Part shown: in pieces, positions 1-6,682 of the stretch | How the letters are laid out: every line of letters begins with the position of its first letter | Position numbering within the stretch: the first letter of the stretch is position 1 | NCBI GenBank assembly: GCA_035472475.1 | Contig: DATIPA010000165.1 | Span: 1-13,742, forward strand | Direction of reading: 5' to 3' | DNA: 13,742 nt | From: JAFAXD01 sp035472475 | Lineage (GTDB): Bacteria; Pseudomonadota; Alphaproteobacteria; Rhizobiales; Xanthobacteraceae | Notes under the pieces: model-generated | What the model was told of the DNA's origin: nothing | The model's input: the letters and a program-made list of their open reading frames with translations, nothing else | Databases searched by the model: none | Program-made: the position numbers and the translations under genes

Positions 1-373
1 GGCACTTTTTTCCGCGGACGAAATGAAAATCCGGCGGGCGGCGCGGGTTGCCGAAGCCGCCGTCGCGGGCCGCGGTCTTGCGGTCGTGGCAAGCCTTGGT
101 CATCGCCTGCAGATTGTCCCAGGCGAACAACAACGCGAGGTCGCCATTGTGCGGGATGCGGTGATCGACAACGGCCGCGGCGTAACCACAGCCGGCGCCG
201 CCGTTGTCATCGCACTGGCAGAGCGGGTGCGCGGCGAGGAAAGCGCGGCGCAGTTTCTGCCAGCGTCGACCATAAATCCGGGACGGCGAGACGCGTGCGG
301 CATCGTAGGCGGCGCGGCGCTCGGCCGAAGTCTGCACGCCGATCGGGCGGTGAACGGGGGGATGTGCGGGCAT
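1..373 (-). CDS. HNH endonuclease, partial (3' end beyond the left edge)
   Basis: The minus-strand frame from the ATG at 373 is open to the edge (124 codons). It shows a clear HNH nuclease: the segment YGRRWQKLRRAFL near residues 34-46, a cysteine-rich insert (Cys52, Cys54, Cys62), the catalytic VVDHRIPH around residues 68-75, DNLQAM around 86-91 and CHDRKT around 95-100. These are the D-H, N and H positions of the ββα-metal fold, with cysteines placed to hold a structural zinc. In tailed phages this small HNH protein usually lies next to the small terminase gene and helps DNA packaging; the terminase is presumably just outside the window. No good Shine-Dalgarno precedes 373, so the start is the least certain part; a GTG at codon 13 is an alternative. 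Confidence 0.85.
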   Translation of the reverse strand, partial: MPAHPPVHRPIGVQTSAERRAAYDAARVSPSRIYGRRWQKLRRAFLAAHPLCQCDDNGGAGCGYAAAVVDHRIPHNGDLALLFAWDNLQAMTKACHDRKTAARDGGFGNPRRPPDFHFVRGKKC

Positions 374-475
374 TGGAGGAACGGGGTGGGAGTCTCGACG
401 GGGGAAACATCGCCGAGGCTCCCGAGGGGTGGCGAGAACTTTCACCACTTAACGAACCCGCTAGGCTCAATCGGG

Positions 476-494
476 AATTCGAGTCAAGCGAATT
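476..494. promoter_or_regulatory. Inverted repeat AATTCG-N7-CGAATT
   Basis: Perfect six-base arms separated by seven bases lie just downstream of the stop of the 507-956 gene and about 100 bases upstream of the HNH gene. On the minus strand the spacer and right arm contain TTGACT, which could be a -35 element for leftward transcription into the HNH gene, although the best -10 about 17 bases on (CTAGCG) is poor. It may be an operator or a weak hairpin. The 374-506 gap holds nothing else I can identify. Confidence 0.3.
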
Positions 495-506
495 TTTAGT
501 GTCGTT

Positions 507-956
507 CTAAAGAAGAGCGAGCGCTTTGATCGCGGTCACCGTCCAGGCGCGGGCGGTTTTCGGGTCGACCCCGAGGCGGCGGCCGAGAAAAGCCCAGCTC
601 CAATCGCGGGCAATACAAGCCTCGAGCAAGGCACAGGCGAAGGGACCGAGCGCATTGGCGATATGGCGCAATCGCGCCAGCGCATCGAGCCGGATCCCGA
701 TGGTTTCGCCTCGGCTGGAGGATGCCCCTGCGGCGACTGACAGCCACACCGGAGCCCGCCAGGCGGACCTTGCGGCGGTTTCCAAGTCCTCGCGGAAGGC
801 GACGGCGGCGTGCCATTGGCGCAGAGTGATCGCGCCATCGGCCAGTAGATGATCGAGCCGGGTCTGCACCCGCCAGGCCTGGCGAAAGCTGAAACCGTCG
901 ACACTCGGCGCTTCGACGTCATGATGCTGGCGATAGTGCGCGCTGGGCTGCGTCAT
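507..956 (-). CDS. Helix-turn-helix phage protein, candidate late-gene regulator
   Basis: A 149-residue protein starting at the ATG at 956, one base after the stop of the nuclease gene (TGA-A-ATG). The N-terminal half (RVQTRLDHLLADGAITLRQW) resembles the helical start of DUF6456-like phage proteins. The C-terminal 45 residues form a helix-turn-helix: an alpha-helical segment ending CIARDWSWAFLGRRLGVD, then PKTARAWTVTAIKAL. In family terms such proteins are often annotated as phage transcriptional regulators or antiterminators. Its position as the last early gene before HNH/terminase matches that of lambda Q or RinA-type late activators. This role is inferred from place and fold only. An open frame upstream to 1184 exists but overlaps the nuclease gene out of frame and is not used. 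Confidence 0.7.
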   Translation of the reverse strand: MTQPSAHYRQHHDVEAPSVDGFSFRQAWRVQTRLDHLLADGAITLRQWHAAVAFREDLETAARSAWRAPVWLSVAAGASSSRGETIGIRLDALARLRHIANALGPFACALLEACIARDWSWAFLGRRLGVDPKTARAWTVTAIKALALL

Positions 957-957
957 T

Positions 958-1422
958 TCACGTGAAACGCCGTAGCGGGATCTGCCAGCGAGCGAGTTGG
1001 GCGAGCACCTCGTCGACGCTGGTGCAGATGGCGATCGCCTCGACCGCACCGGTTTCGAGCAACCTGGGGAAGACGTCTTCCTGCCCTTCGTAAACCCTCG
1101 GCGATCCGCGGCGCGTCCGGCCGACGCGGGTTTTCGAAAGTTGCCCGCCTCTAGCCTTAATTTCGATTGCGTATAGGCCGCCATACAGGACGAAAATGTC
1201 GGGCAGACCGCGCTTAAGGCCGATGCGCGCGAGGCGCGCCATTTGCGCGGGCATCAGCTGGATGTGCCCGATCGGCATCGCGAACCAGAAAGCCGGCGGC
1301 AATAATAGGCGATCCAACACCCGCGCACAGCTCTCGTGTATGTCGGCCTCGAGCGGCTCGGGCGCGGTCAGCCGGAATTTACCGGGCGGGAGCGACCTCG
1401 ACCAATGTGCGGCGGCGCTCAT
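958..1422 (-). CDS. VRR-NUC domain nuclease
   Basis: A 154-residue protein with a C-terminal VRR-NUC (PD-(D/E)XK superfamily) domain. The core is visible as GLKRGLPDIFVLYGG followed by AIEIKARGGQLS: Asp of LPDIF, then Glu and Lys of EIK, with the family-typical Gln in the helix region (YEGQEDVFPRLLETG) and the terminal strand AIAICTSVDEVL. VRR-NUC proteins of phages are stand-alone structure-specific nucleases, thought to process Holliday junctions or flaps in replication and recombination. The start ATG overlaps the stop of the methyltransferase gene (ATGA, 1419-1422), and the stop lies two bases before the next start, so the three genes are coupled. It could instead be a restriction-like partner of the methyltransferase, but the domain type favours DNA repair. 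Confidence 0.87.
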   Translation of the reverse strand: MSAAAHWSRSLPPGKFRLTAPEPLEADIHESCARVLDRLLLPPAFWFAMPIGHIQLMPAQMARLARIGLKRGLPDIFVLYGGLYAIEIKARGGQLSKTRVGRTRRGSPRVYEGQEDVFPRLLETGAVEAIAICTSVDEVLAQLARWQIPLRRFT

Positions 1423-2786
1423 TCAGCGGCAAGCTCCAAGAACATCCCGGCATCGTCGCGCAGCCGCCGTTCGCTCATCGCAGCGTAAGCCAGCGTCAGC
1501 TCGATCCCAATGCAGTGGCGGCCGAGCTGGTCGGCGACCAGCGCTGTGGTTCCGCTGCCGAGGAAGGGGTCGAGGACAGTTGCGGGGATCGGCGGCGCCA
1601 TTTTGGACCAATCATCGCTCCTCGAATAGCAGGAGCAGGAGGCACGCCAGCCGATGGTCTGCGTGCTCGTCACCCAGCGATCAGCCATTCTCATGCCCTG
1701 ACCATCTTCGGCGCGGGTTGCGTGGGTTCCTGGAATTTTTTGGTAATCGACTGGTCGCCCGCTCGTTTCGACCACTCTACACCACGGCGCCCCACACTTC
1801 GGGCACACACCCTTGGCGCTGGTGCCGGCGAGGATAGCGCGGCGCGGGATCTCGGAGACGAAGGTGGCGAAGTGCGCCTCAGGGAAGGGCTCGGGGCCGA
1901 GGTGCCAGACGTTGCGCATTGACACTTTTGGCCGGGTTACGCCTTTGTCTGAATTGGTCGCCCCGCCCGAGCAGATATTAGCTTGTCGAATGCGATCGTT
2001 CCCACCGGCATATGTCGCTCTATTTTCGCCGTATTCCGCCTCTTCCTTCACCGCCTCGGCATCGTAGAAATACCGGGCGGATTTCGTCAGCAGAAACACC
2101 TTCTCGTGGGCGCAGGTCGGCCGGTCTGTGCAGCTCTCTGGCATCGGCGCCTTTTTGGCCCAGACGATCTCGCTGCGCAGCCACCAGCCATCGGCGCGCA
2201 GGGCGAGCGCCAGCTGCGCGGGGATCATTAGCAGGTCTTTGGGTTTGGCTGTTCCCCCGACTGTCCGGATCACCGTCGGAGCATTCCGATTGCTCCAACC
2301 AGCCGGGGCATTCGGGAGATCCCTATCGCGGGGCTTAGCCTGGCCAGCGCCCGACGCTGTGGCATAGCTATCCCCGATGTTGAGCCAGAGCGTGCCGTCC
2401 TTGCGCAGCACGCGCTTCACTTCGGCGAAAACCTCGACCATGTGCGCGAGGTAGAGCTCGACGGTCGGCTCCAGCCCGAGGTCGCCGCGCCAGGCGCCGC
2501 AGCGGCAGAATCCACCTTGCGATGCTAACCTGGCGGTGTCCTTTAATTCTACATCTGGCAAGCCGCCCGTTTTCCACTCTGCGGAACGCCAGTTGTGATC
2601 GCCAAGCACAATGCGATTTGGCTCCCATACATGCTCGCATGCCGGATCACCGCCCCACACCTGCGGCTCGGTGCCGTAGCTGCGCAGCCCGTAGTATGGC
2701 GGCGAGGTCACGACCATGTGAACGCTTTCATCCTCAATCTGCGCCAGCCCGTCGAGCACATGCGCATGGATGATCCGAACGCTCAT
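1419..2786 (-). CDS. Beta-class site-specific DNA methyltransferase (N4-cytosine or N6-adenine)
   Basis: A 455-residue S-adenosylmethionine-dependent DNA methyltransferase. The catalytic motif TSPPY sits at residues 27-31 and the SAM-binding motif DPFLGSGTT at about 406-414, followed by GRHCIGIEL. Motif IV before motif I is the beta order; a TSPPY rather than DPPY motif suggests N4-cytosine, but beta enzymes with this motif can also methylate adenine. In between are FCRCGAW, RVLRKDGTLWLNIGDSY and a CPKCGAPW knuckle, features common in phage orphan methyltransferases. It starts by ATGA overlap with the GapR-like gene and ends by ATGA overlap with the nuclease gene. No cognate restriction enzyme is visible, so the likely role is protection of phage DNA or epigenetic control. 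The target sequence cannot be read from the protein. Confidence 0.93.
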   Translation of the reverse strand: MSVRIIHAHVLDGLAQIEDESVHMVVTSPPYYGLRSYGTEPQVWGGDPACEHVWEPNRIVLGDHNWRSAEWKTGGLPDVELKDTARLASQGGFCRCGAWRGDLGLEPTVELYLAHMVEVFAEVKRVLRKDGTLWLNIGDSYATASGAGQAKPRDRDLPNAPAGWSNRNAPTVIRTVGGTAKPKDLLMIPAQLALALRADGWWLRSEIVWAKKAPMPESCTDRPTCAHEKVFLLTKSARYFYDAEAVKEEAEYGENRATYAGGNDRIRQANICSGGATNSDKGVTRPKVSMRNVWHLGPEPFPEAHFATFVSEIPRRAILAGTSAKGVCPKCGAPWCRVVETSGRPVDYQKIPGTHATRAEDGQGMRMADRWVTSTQTIGWRASCSCYSRSDDWSKMAPPIPATVLDPFLGSGTTALVADQLGRHCIGIELTLAYAAMSERRLRDDAGMFLELAAE

Positions 2787-3199
2787 GCGGTCCCGGCGGG
2801 CTCGCCCTCGAGGTGAGCACGGGCCTCGGCGAAGGCGTCGTCGACGGTCTTGCGCTTGCGGGTGCGGCGCGGCGGATGCACGGTCTGGTCGGCGAACGGG
2901 CGCGGCTTGGTCATGGTCTCGGCTGGCGGTTCCATCGCCTTGCCGAGTTCCGTATCGGCGTAGAGCCCGAGCGCGCGGCGGTATTGGTCGCGCAGATCGT
3001 ATTGATCCTGCCGGATCACCGGGTCGAGCGCCTTCTCACGGACCATCTGGCGCACGGTCTCCGGGTGCATGCCGGCTTCGCGGATTTCGTCGTAAACGCC
3101 GCGGATCGTGTCGTTGACCTCCTTGCGCTCGTCGTAGTGCATCTCCAGCCGGCTGACGAAGCGACCGAGCGCGTCGCGGTTGACGGTCCCCGCTGCCAT
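2783..3199 (-). CDS. GapR-like (DUF2312) DNA-binding protein
   Basis: A 138-residue protein. Residues about 9-77 form a helical region (ALGRFVSRLEMHYDERKEV, then IRGVYDEIREAGMHPETVRQ, then IRQDQYDLRDQYRRALGLY) with the pattern of the DUF2312/GapR family: two long helices, the first ending in a Y-x-E-x5-G turn, the second basic. In Caulobacter GapR binds overtwisted AT-rich DNA and helps topoisomerases. A phage copy could act on its own replication forks or on the host nucleoid. The tail is basic and proline-rich (PPRRTRKRK), which is extra to the short cellular GapR. GGAGG lies seven bases before the ATG, inside the end of the PEP-CTERM gene, whose stop is two bases upstream. A longer frame reaching back to 3742 overlaps the PEP-CTERM gene and is rejected. 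Confidence 0.8.
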   Translation of the reverse strand: MAAGTVNRDALGRFVSRLEMHYDERKEVNDTIRGVYDEIREAGMHPETVRQMVREKALDPVIRQDQYDLRDQYRRALGLYADTELGKAMEPPAETMTKPRPFADQTVHPPRRTRKRKTVDDAFAEARAHLEGEPAGTA

Positions 3200-3201
3200 T
3201 C

Positions 3202-3792
3202 TCAAGCCTCCGCTGTCCCGCCGGCTTTGCGCCGGCGCCACCCGACCAGGCCCAGCCCCGCCAGCGCCGCACCGAGGATCGCCAGCGAGCCCGGCTCGGG
3301 CACCGGGGTCCCGACCGAGGTGACCGAGAACGTGACGTCGACGATCGGCGTCGGCCCCGGACCCTGAGTGGTCAGGATGTATTGACCGGGCGTCGGATCG
3401 AAGCCGGTCAAGGTCAGCGTGCCGGCGCCGGTGACCGTCAGACTGTCCAGCGTCGGCCCGACGACGAAATTGAAGAGCGGAAGCCCCGCTGTCATCAGCG
3501 CCGTCGAGATCAGCCCCTCGGTCGCCGTGTAGAGCTGAAAATCGACCATGCTGCTGGTGAAGTTGGTCATCGTCGCACAGCCGCTGCAATTCGTGAGCCC
3601 GGCGGTGATGAACGATCCGGTCTCGCCGCCGATGTTGGCGGGATTGGTGAAGGTCACCGAGGTCGCGGTGAAGGCGTCCGACCCGTCGAGCGACAGCTCG
3701 CTGCCGGCGGCGATCATCACCGCCGAGGCCGGCGAACCCCAAAATAGCGCTGCGGCCGCTAATGTCGCTGCCAATAGAACCTTACTGCTCAT
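3202..3792 (-). CDS. PEP-CTERM sorting-domain secreted protein
   Basis: A 196-residue protein with a Sec signal peptide (residues 1-24, positive start, hydrophobic core, cleavage after SPASA) and a C-terminal sorting signal: VPEPGSLAILGAALAGLGLV from residue 164, then WRRRKAGG. This is the PEP-CTERM tripartite signal (VPEP motif, membrane helix, arginine cluster) recognised by a host exosortase. The mature part is rich in Thr, Ser and Gly, predicted beta-rich, with one Cys-x2-Cys pair (NCSGCATM). The function of the mature domain is unknown to me. GAGGAG seven bases before the ATG is a strong ribosome site; just above it is a pentanucleotide tract. It is followed two bases later by the GapR-like gene, so it is part of the phage operon and not a stray host gene. 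Being inside a phage early operon is odd for this class; it may modify the lysogen surface. Confidence 0.88.
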   Translation of the reverse strand: MSSKVLLAATLAAAALFWGSPASAVMIAAGSELSLDGSDAFTATSVTFTNPANIGGETGSFITAGLTNCSGCATMTNFTSSMVDFQLYTATEGLISTALMTAGLPLFNFVVGPTLDSLTVTGAGTLTLTGFDPTPGQYILTTQGPGPTPIVDVTFSVTSVGTPVPEPGSLAILGAALAGLGLVGWRRRKAGGTAEA

Positions 3793-3827
3793 CTTTGTCT
3801 CCTCGTTAACTGTTTAGTGGTTACGGG

Positions 3828-4109
3828 ACGTTGCGTTGCGGAGCGGTGGAGCGCGGGGCGATGCGGTGCGAAGCGTGGCGACGCGGGGCGACGAGGCGCG
3901 AAGTGGTGCGGAGCGTTGCGTTGCGGCGCGCGGAGCCGCGAGGCGCGGAGCCGTGTCGCGACGTGGCGCGTCGCGCTGCACTGCGGCGAGGCGAATAAGG
4001 CGTTGCGGTGCGTTGTGCAGAGCTGCGATGTGCGGAGGAGCGTGGCGCAGAGGCGCGGAGCGTAGCGATGTGCTGCGGTGCACTGCGGAGCGAGGCGATG
4101 CGGCGACAA
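3828..4109 (-). repeat. Pentanucleotide tract 1 (sense NNCGC units)
   Basis: About 56 degenerate five-base units, GCGNN on the plus strand, read as NNCGC in the direction of transcription. Variants are GAGNN and GTGNN. The phase is kept from 3828 to near 4000, slips by two bases around the AATAAG at roughly 3993-3998, then is kept to the end. It begins four bases after the stop of the 4114-4626 gene and ends about 20 bases before the ribosome site of the PEP-CTERM gene. The gene-proximal end reads CGCAACGCAACGT in the sense strand. No protein-coding signal is seen: all frames are open only because the repeat lacks stops. Confidence 0.9.
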
Positions 4110-4113
4110 ATTC

Positions 4114-4626
4114 TTAGGCATTCTTGGACCGTCGCGGGCTTAGCGTAATCATCCATTCGACGGCACTGAAGGTCGGCAAATCATTCGACGTGCCACGGGC
4201 CACCTTTTCGATGCGGCGCTGGGTGGCTTTGCCCAATGCATCGCGCGCGAGCTCGCGAATAATTGAATCGGTCGCGAATTTGGCCTGCTGCCCGATATCC
4301 AATAACTCGATCTCGACGACGTCGGCCTGCTTGGCGCCACTGCGCAGCTTGTTCCGGGCACCGAGCAGATACCACGTCGTTTGGCGGGCGGCGATCTCGG
4401 GATCATTCAGTCGGAAAATCCCAATTCTCGGCTGCACGCAGCCCCACACGGCATTGAAATCGCGTTCGAGGATTTTGCGAGCGCCGATCAAAGCATGCGT
4501 TCGGCTGGTGATCGGCGCGCTGACCGCCTTGGAAAGCTCTTTGTAGGCAATGCGGGTACCTTTCTCAAATTCAGCGAGGTACCGGATTAGTGAACTGGTG
4601 AGCTCAGAGCGTTGGAAAAGAGCCAT
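4114..4626 (-). CDS. Phage protein of unknown function, 170 aa
   Basis: Not recognised. It is a soluble, mixed alpha/beta protein with no signal peptide or membrane segment. It begins MALFQRSELTSSLIRYLAEF, continues with the helix-rich KGTRIAYKELSKAVSAPI (which could be a winged-helix-like segment, with the pattern of a start-site or DNA-binding domain) and ends in a basic tail (LSPRRSKNA). AAGGA eight bases before the ATG is a normal ribosome site, and base composition is less GC-rich than its neighbours. It is flanked on both sides by pentanucleotide tracts, so it may be a separately exchanged cassette. Its place between the replication protein and the nuclease/methyltransferase genes suggests a DNA-metabolism role, but this is only context. 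Coding is well supported by start, ribosome site and amino-acid composition. Confidence 0.75.
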   Translation of the reverse strand: MALFQRSELTSSLIRYLAEFEKGTRIAYKELSKAVSAPITSRTHALIGARKILERDFNAVWGCVQPRIGIFRLNDPEIAARQTTWYLLGARNKLRSGAKQADVVEIELLDIGQQAKFATDSIIRELARDALGKATQRRIEKVARGTSNDLPTFSAVEWMITLSPRRSKNA

Positions 4627-4649
4627 TGTGAGATCCTTTCTATTTTTTA

Positions 4650-4986
4650 GCGTTGCGTTGCGGCGAGATGCGGCGAGATGAGACGCGGGGCGCTGCGTTG
4701 CGGCGTGGAGCGCTGTGATGCGAGGCGGTACGATGCGAAGCGCGGCGGAGAGCTGAGGGGCGACGCGAGGCGAAGCGGTGGGGTGAGCGGCGTTGCGTTG
4801 CGTTGCGGTGCAGCGAGCAGCGTAGCGCGGCGGGGCGTAGCGGAGTGGAGCGCTGCGGAGCGAAGCGGCGGCGGGACGCGGTGCGATGCGAAGCGGAGTG
4901 CTGCGGCGTGAGGTGGTGCGTTGCGGGGCGGTGCGCCGTGCCGAGCCGCGATGTAGTGCGGGGCGATGAGCTGCGGAGCGAAGCGG
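4650..4986 (-). repeat. Pentanucleotide tract 2 (sense NNCGC units), the longest
   Basis: About 67 units, GCGNN on the plus strand. The tract starts at the base next to the stop codon of the 4987-5574 gene, with no spacer at all, and ends about 13 bases before the AAGGA of the next gene. One phase slip of three bases occurs near 4870-4877; on both sides of it the five-base frame is kept. The gene-proximal end in the sense strand is CCGCAACGCAACGC, followed by TAAAAAATAG. The gene-less stretch 4627-4986 contains this tract and the short leader only. Confidence 0.92.
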
Positions 4987-5574
4987 TCATAGTTTGAGAT
5001 CGTCCCATTCGAACTTGGTTGCGCGGAACCGGCCGTTCTTGCCACCGTTTTCGGGGCGGTAGCGGCCGATCCCGACAATCATGCCGGCCGACTTCACATG
5101 AAGCTCGAAGACGTCTTGCGTGATGATGTCGTCGACGATCGTGAATTCGGCTATACCCGACCACTTTGGGAATTCCGGAAAGCGTCGTTTTACTCGGGTG
5201 CCCGAACCGCGCTGACCATTTGCATTGGCATTGATCGCCACCATGCCAGCATCTTTTTTCGTCAAAGCCTTGCCATTGGCGATCGGCACGTCCTCATTGC
5301 AGAAGAACCCGGATGCGAAGAAACTCTTGTAAGTCGCGCCGCGCCGGTTCGGTACTTTGACGCCAAGCTTATAGGCTGCGGTGTCGATGCATTGTTTAAA
5401 CGCCATCGAGGGAATACAAACTTGGCCAGCAGTGTTTGTCGTGCAATGCTCACGCCAGGTCCGCATATCATAATCGTCGGGAATTTCTCGATCGAGTTTA
5501 TCCGTCCCGTGTTGCGCGGATTGACTGTAGGGTGATCCGGGAATGCTTTCGAGATGAACTTTACATAGACGCAT
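4987..5574 (-). CDS. Conserved-looking phage protein of unknown function, 195 aa
   Basis: The architecture is that of a phage early protein often found near replication genes, but I cannot name the family. Visible features: an N-terminal strand plus SPYSQS; WREHCTTNTAGQVCIPSMAF, in which a Trp-Arg-Glu and a Pro-Ser/Pro-Met-Ala-Phe motif precede a helix (KQCIDTAAYKLG); a middle GQRGSGTRVKRRFPEFPKWSG; and a C-terminal GMIVGIGRYRPENGGKNGRF, a glycine-rich G-x-x-R-P motif that resembles the end of RAMP-like or ssDNA/RNA-binding beta folds. That resemblance is a guess. AGAGGAGAG lies six bases before the ATG. The gene sits between two pentanucleotide tracts, and its TGA touches tract 2 directly. 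There are no signal or membrane segments. Confidence 0.78.
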   Translation of the reverse strand: MRLCKVHLESIPGSPYSQSAQHGTDKLDREIPDDYDMRTWREHCTTNTAGQVCIPSMAFKQCIDTAAYKLGVKVPNRRGATYKSFFASGFFCNEDVPIANGKALTKKDAGMVAINANANGQRGSGTRVKRRFPEFPKWSGIAEFTIVDDIITQDVFELHVKSAGMIVGIGRYRPENGGKNGRFRATKFEWDDLKL

Positions 5575-5593
5575 TGTTTACTCTCCTCTGGTT

Positions 5594-5833
5594 GCGTTGC
5601 GTTGCGGAGTGACGCGGGGCGAAGCGCGGCGCGGCGTTGCGTGGCGCCGAGGTGTGCTGCGGGGCGATGCGGAGCGTTGAAGTGCGGCGCGGTGCGGAGC
5701 GAAGAAGCGCGGAGTGACGTGGGGCGGCGCGAAGCGTTGCGGGGAGCAGAGCAGCGGGGCGAGGTGTGGCGTTGCGAAGAGTGGCGGAGCGGAGCGACGC
5801 GCGGCGGAGAGCAGCGAAGCGGCGCGTGGCGAA
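5594..5833 (-). repeat. Pentanucleotide tract 3 (sense NNCGC units), perfectly phased
   Basis: Exactly 48 units of five bases with no slip between 5594 and 5833. Counted by hand on the plus strand: first base G in 48 of 48, third base G in 46 of 48, second base C in 36, A in 7, T in 5, and the last two bases free. It starts about 10 bases after the stop of the replication gene and ends about 6 bases before the AGAGGAGAG of the next gene. The sense 3' end is again CCGCAACGCAACGC. Confidence 0.93.
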
Positions 5834-5843
5834 AAGGGAATTG

Positions 5844-6680
5844 TCATGCGGCGGCCTGCCAGGTGTTCTCGCGAATGTCGTCCCAGCGGGCGGCACGCAT
5901 GCGGCGGTCGACGGCGTCGAAGATCTCCTGCGGCGGCAGGCAGGTCTTGCCGTCGATCAGAGCGAAATACCAGGCGTCTTCGCCGGGTCGGCCGCAGGCG
6001 GTCAGGTAGCGGCAATGCTTCCAGGCGAGCTGCGCCTTGATCTGGGCTTGCAGCGCCCGGCCTTTGGGCTTTGGCGGTGATCGGCCGGTGAGACGGTGGG
6101 CAATCGGCCGGACGAGGTCACCAAGGGGAGCAAAGCGACCCCCTTCAGGATCTCTAATTTCAATTTTAACCTGTTCTTCCTCTTCGCTCACGTCGGTAAG
6201 GGGGGTAAGGGAGGATTCAAGGGAAAGGGGATCCTGAGAGGAAGAGCTCTGCTCTTCCTGAGTCTGGGGGGGCGTTTTTTCGGACTCGGTTTCGGGCAAT
6301 TCCAACTGCTTAGGCGATTTGTTGGAACGATTTAACTTTCGTTTCGCTTTCGACTGACTTCCGCGTGACCGCCGCGCTTCGTCTTCACGCACCATGCGCC
6401 GACAGAACATCGTCCCGTCTTCGGTGCGGCTGAACACCTTGTTGGCTTCGAGTTCGGTGAGCCATCGCTTGATGTCGCGTTTACGATCGCTGAGAAGGAG
6501 CGAGAGGTCGTCGACCGTGCAGGGCTTGTTGCCGACGACGATGTGCCCGCGCGGTGTCGCGGCGGCGGCGATCGCCAGCAGCTGCATCCAGAAACCTTGC
6601 GCCGCGCGGCTGCATTTCTTCAGCGCGAGGTCGCCGGTCCAATCATTCCAATACCAGACCGAAGAAGCATTCGAGGCCAT
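5844..6680 (-). CDS. Phage replication initiation-like protein (winged-helix N-terminus)
   Basis: A 278-residue protein. Residues about 8-100 (WYWNDWTGDLALKKCSRAAQ, then GFWMQLLAIAAAATPRGHIV, DLSLLLSDRKRDIKRWLTEL, MFCRRMVRED) match the pattern of phage replisome-organiser or DUF1376-like winged-helix domains, which bind the origin and recruit the helicase. The middle (about 105-170) is a low-complexity Ser/Gln/Glu/Lys linker. The C-terminal part (about 185-278) has a Trp-rich helical region (AWKHCRYLTACGRPGEDAWY, then AVDRRMRAARWDDIRENTW), possibly for helicase loading. Its place directly after cro equals lambda O. The start at 6680 is supported because the conserved block begins at residue 9. 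The ribosome site is unusual: a run of ten G ends two bases before the ATG. Any origin of replication may lie inside the linker-coding DNA, but no clear iterons were seen. Confidence 0.82.
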   Translation of the reverse strand: MASNASSVWYWNDWTGDLALKKCSRAAQGFWMQLLAIAAAATPRGHIVVGNKPCTVDDLSLLLSDRKRDIKRWLTELEANKVFSRTEDGTMFCRRMVREDEARRSRGSQSKAKRKLNRSNKSPKQLELPETESEKTPPQTQEEQSSSSQDPLSLESSLTPLTDVSEEEEQVKIEIRDPEGGRFAPLGDLVRPIAHRLTGRSPPKPKGRALQAQIKAQLAWKHCRYLTACGRPGEDAWYFALIDGKTCLPPQEIFDAVDRRMRAARWDDIRENTWQAAA

Positions 6681-6682
6681 GG

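Noticed and set aside
23..499. 158-residue plus-strand frame at the left edge
   Set aside because: It is antisense to the HNH nuclease, whose catalytic motifs are clear in the minus frame.
957..1184. N-terminal extension of the helix-turn-helix protein to 1184
   Set aside because: It overlaps the VRR-NUC gene; the extension is a shadow with biased Arg/Ser/Pro content.
3200..3742. N-terminal extension of the GapR-like protein back to 3742
   Set aside because: It overlaps the PEP-CTERM gene in another frame; the ATG at 3199 has GGAGG and matches the family start.
3789..4121. Open frames across the pentanucleotide tracts (both strands, also in 4640-5164, 5561-6015 and 10808-11241)
   Set aside because: The repeat has few stops, so all frames stay open; the products are low-complexity Arg/Ala/Ser/His/Pro strings without ribosome sites.
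3828..5833. CRISPR array or simple microsatellite as explanation of the tracts
   Set aside because: There are no 25-40 base direct repeats with spacers, and two of every five bases vary freely, unlike a slippage microsatellite.
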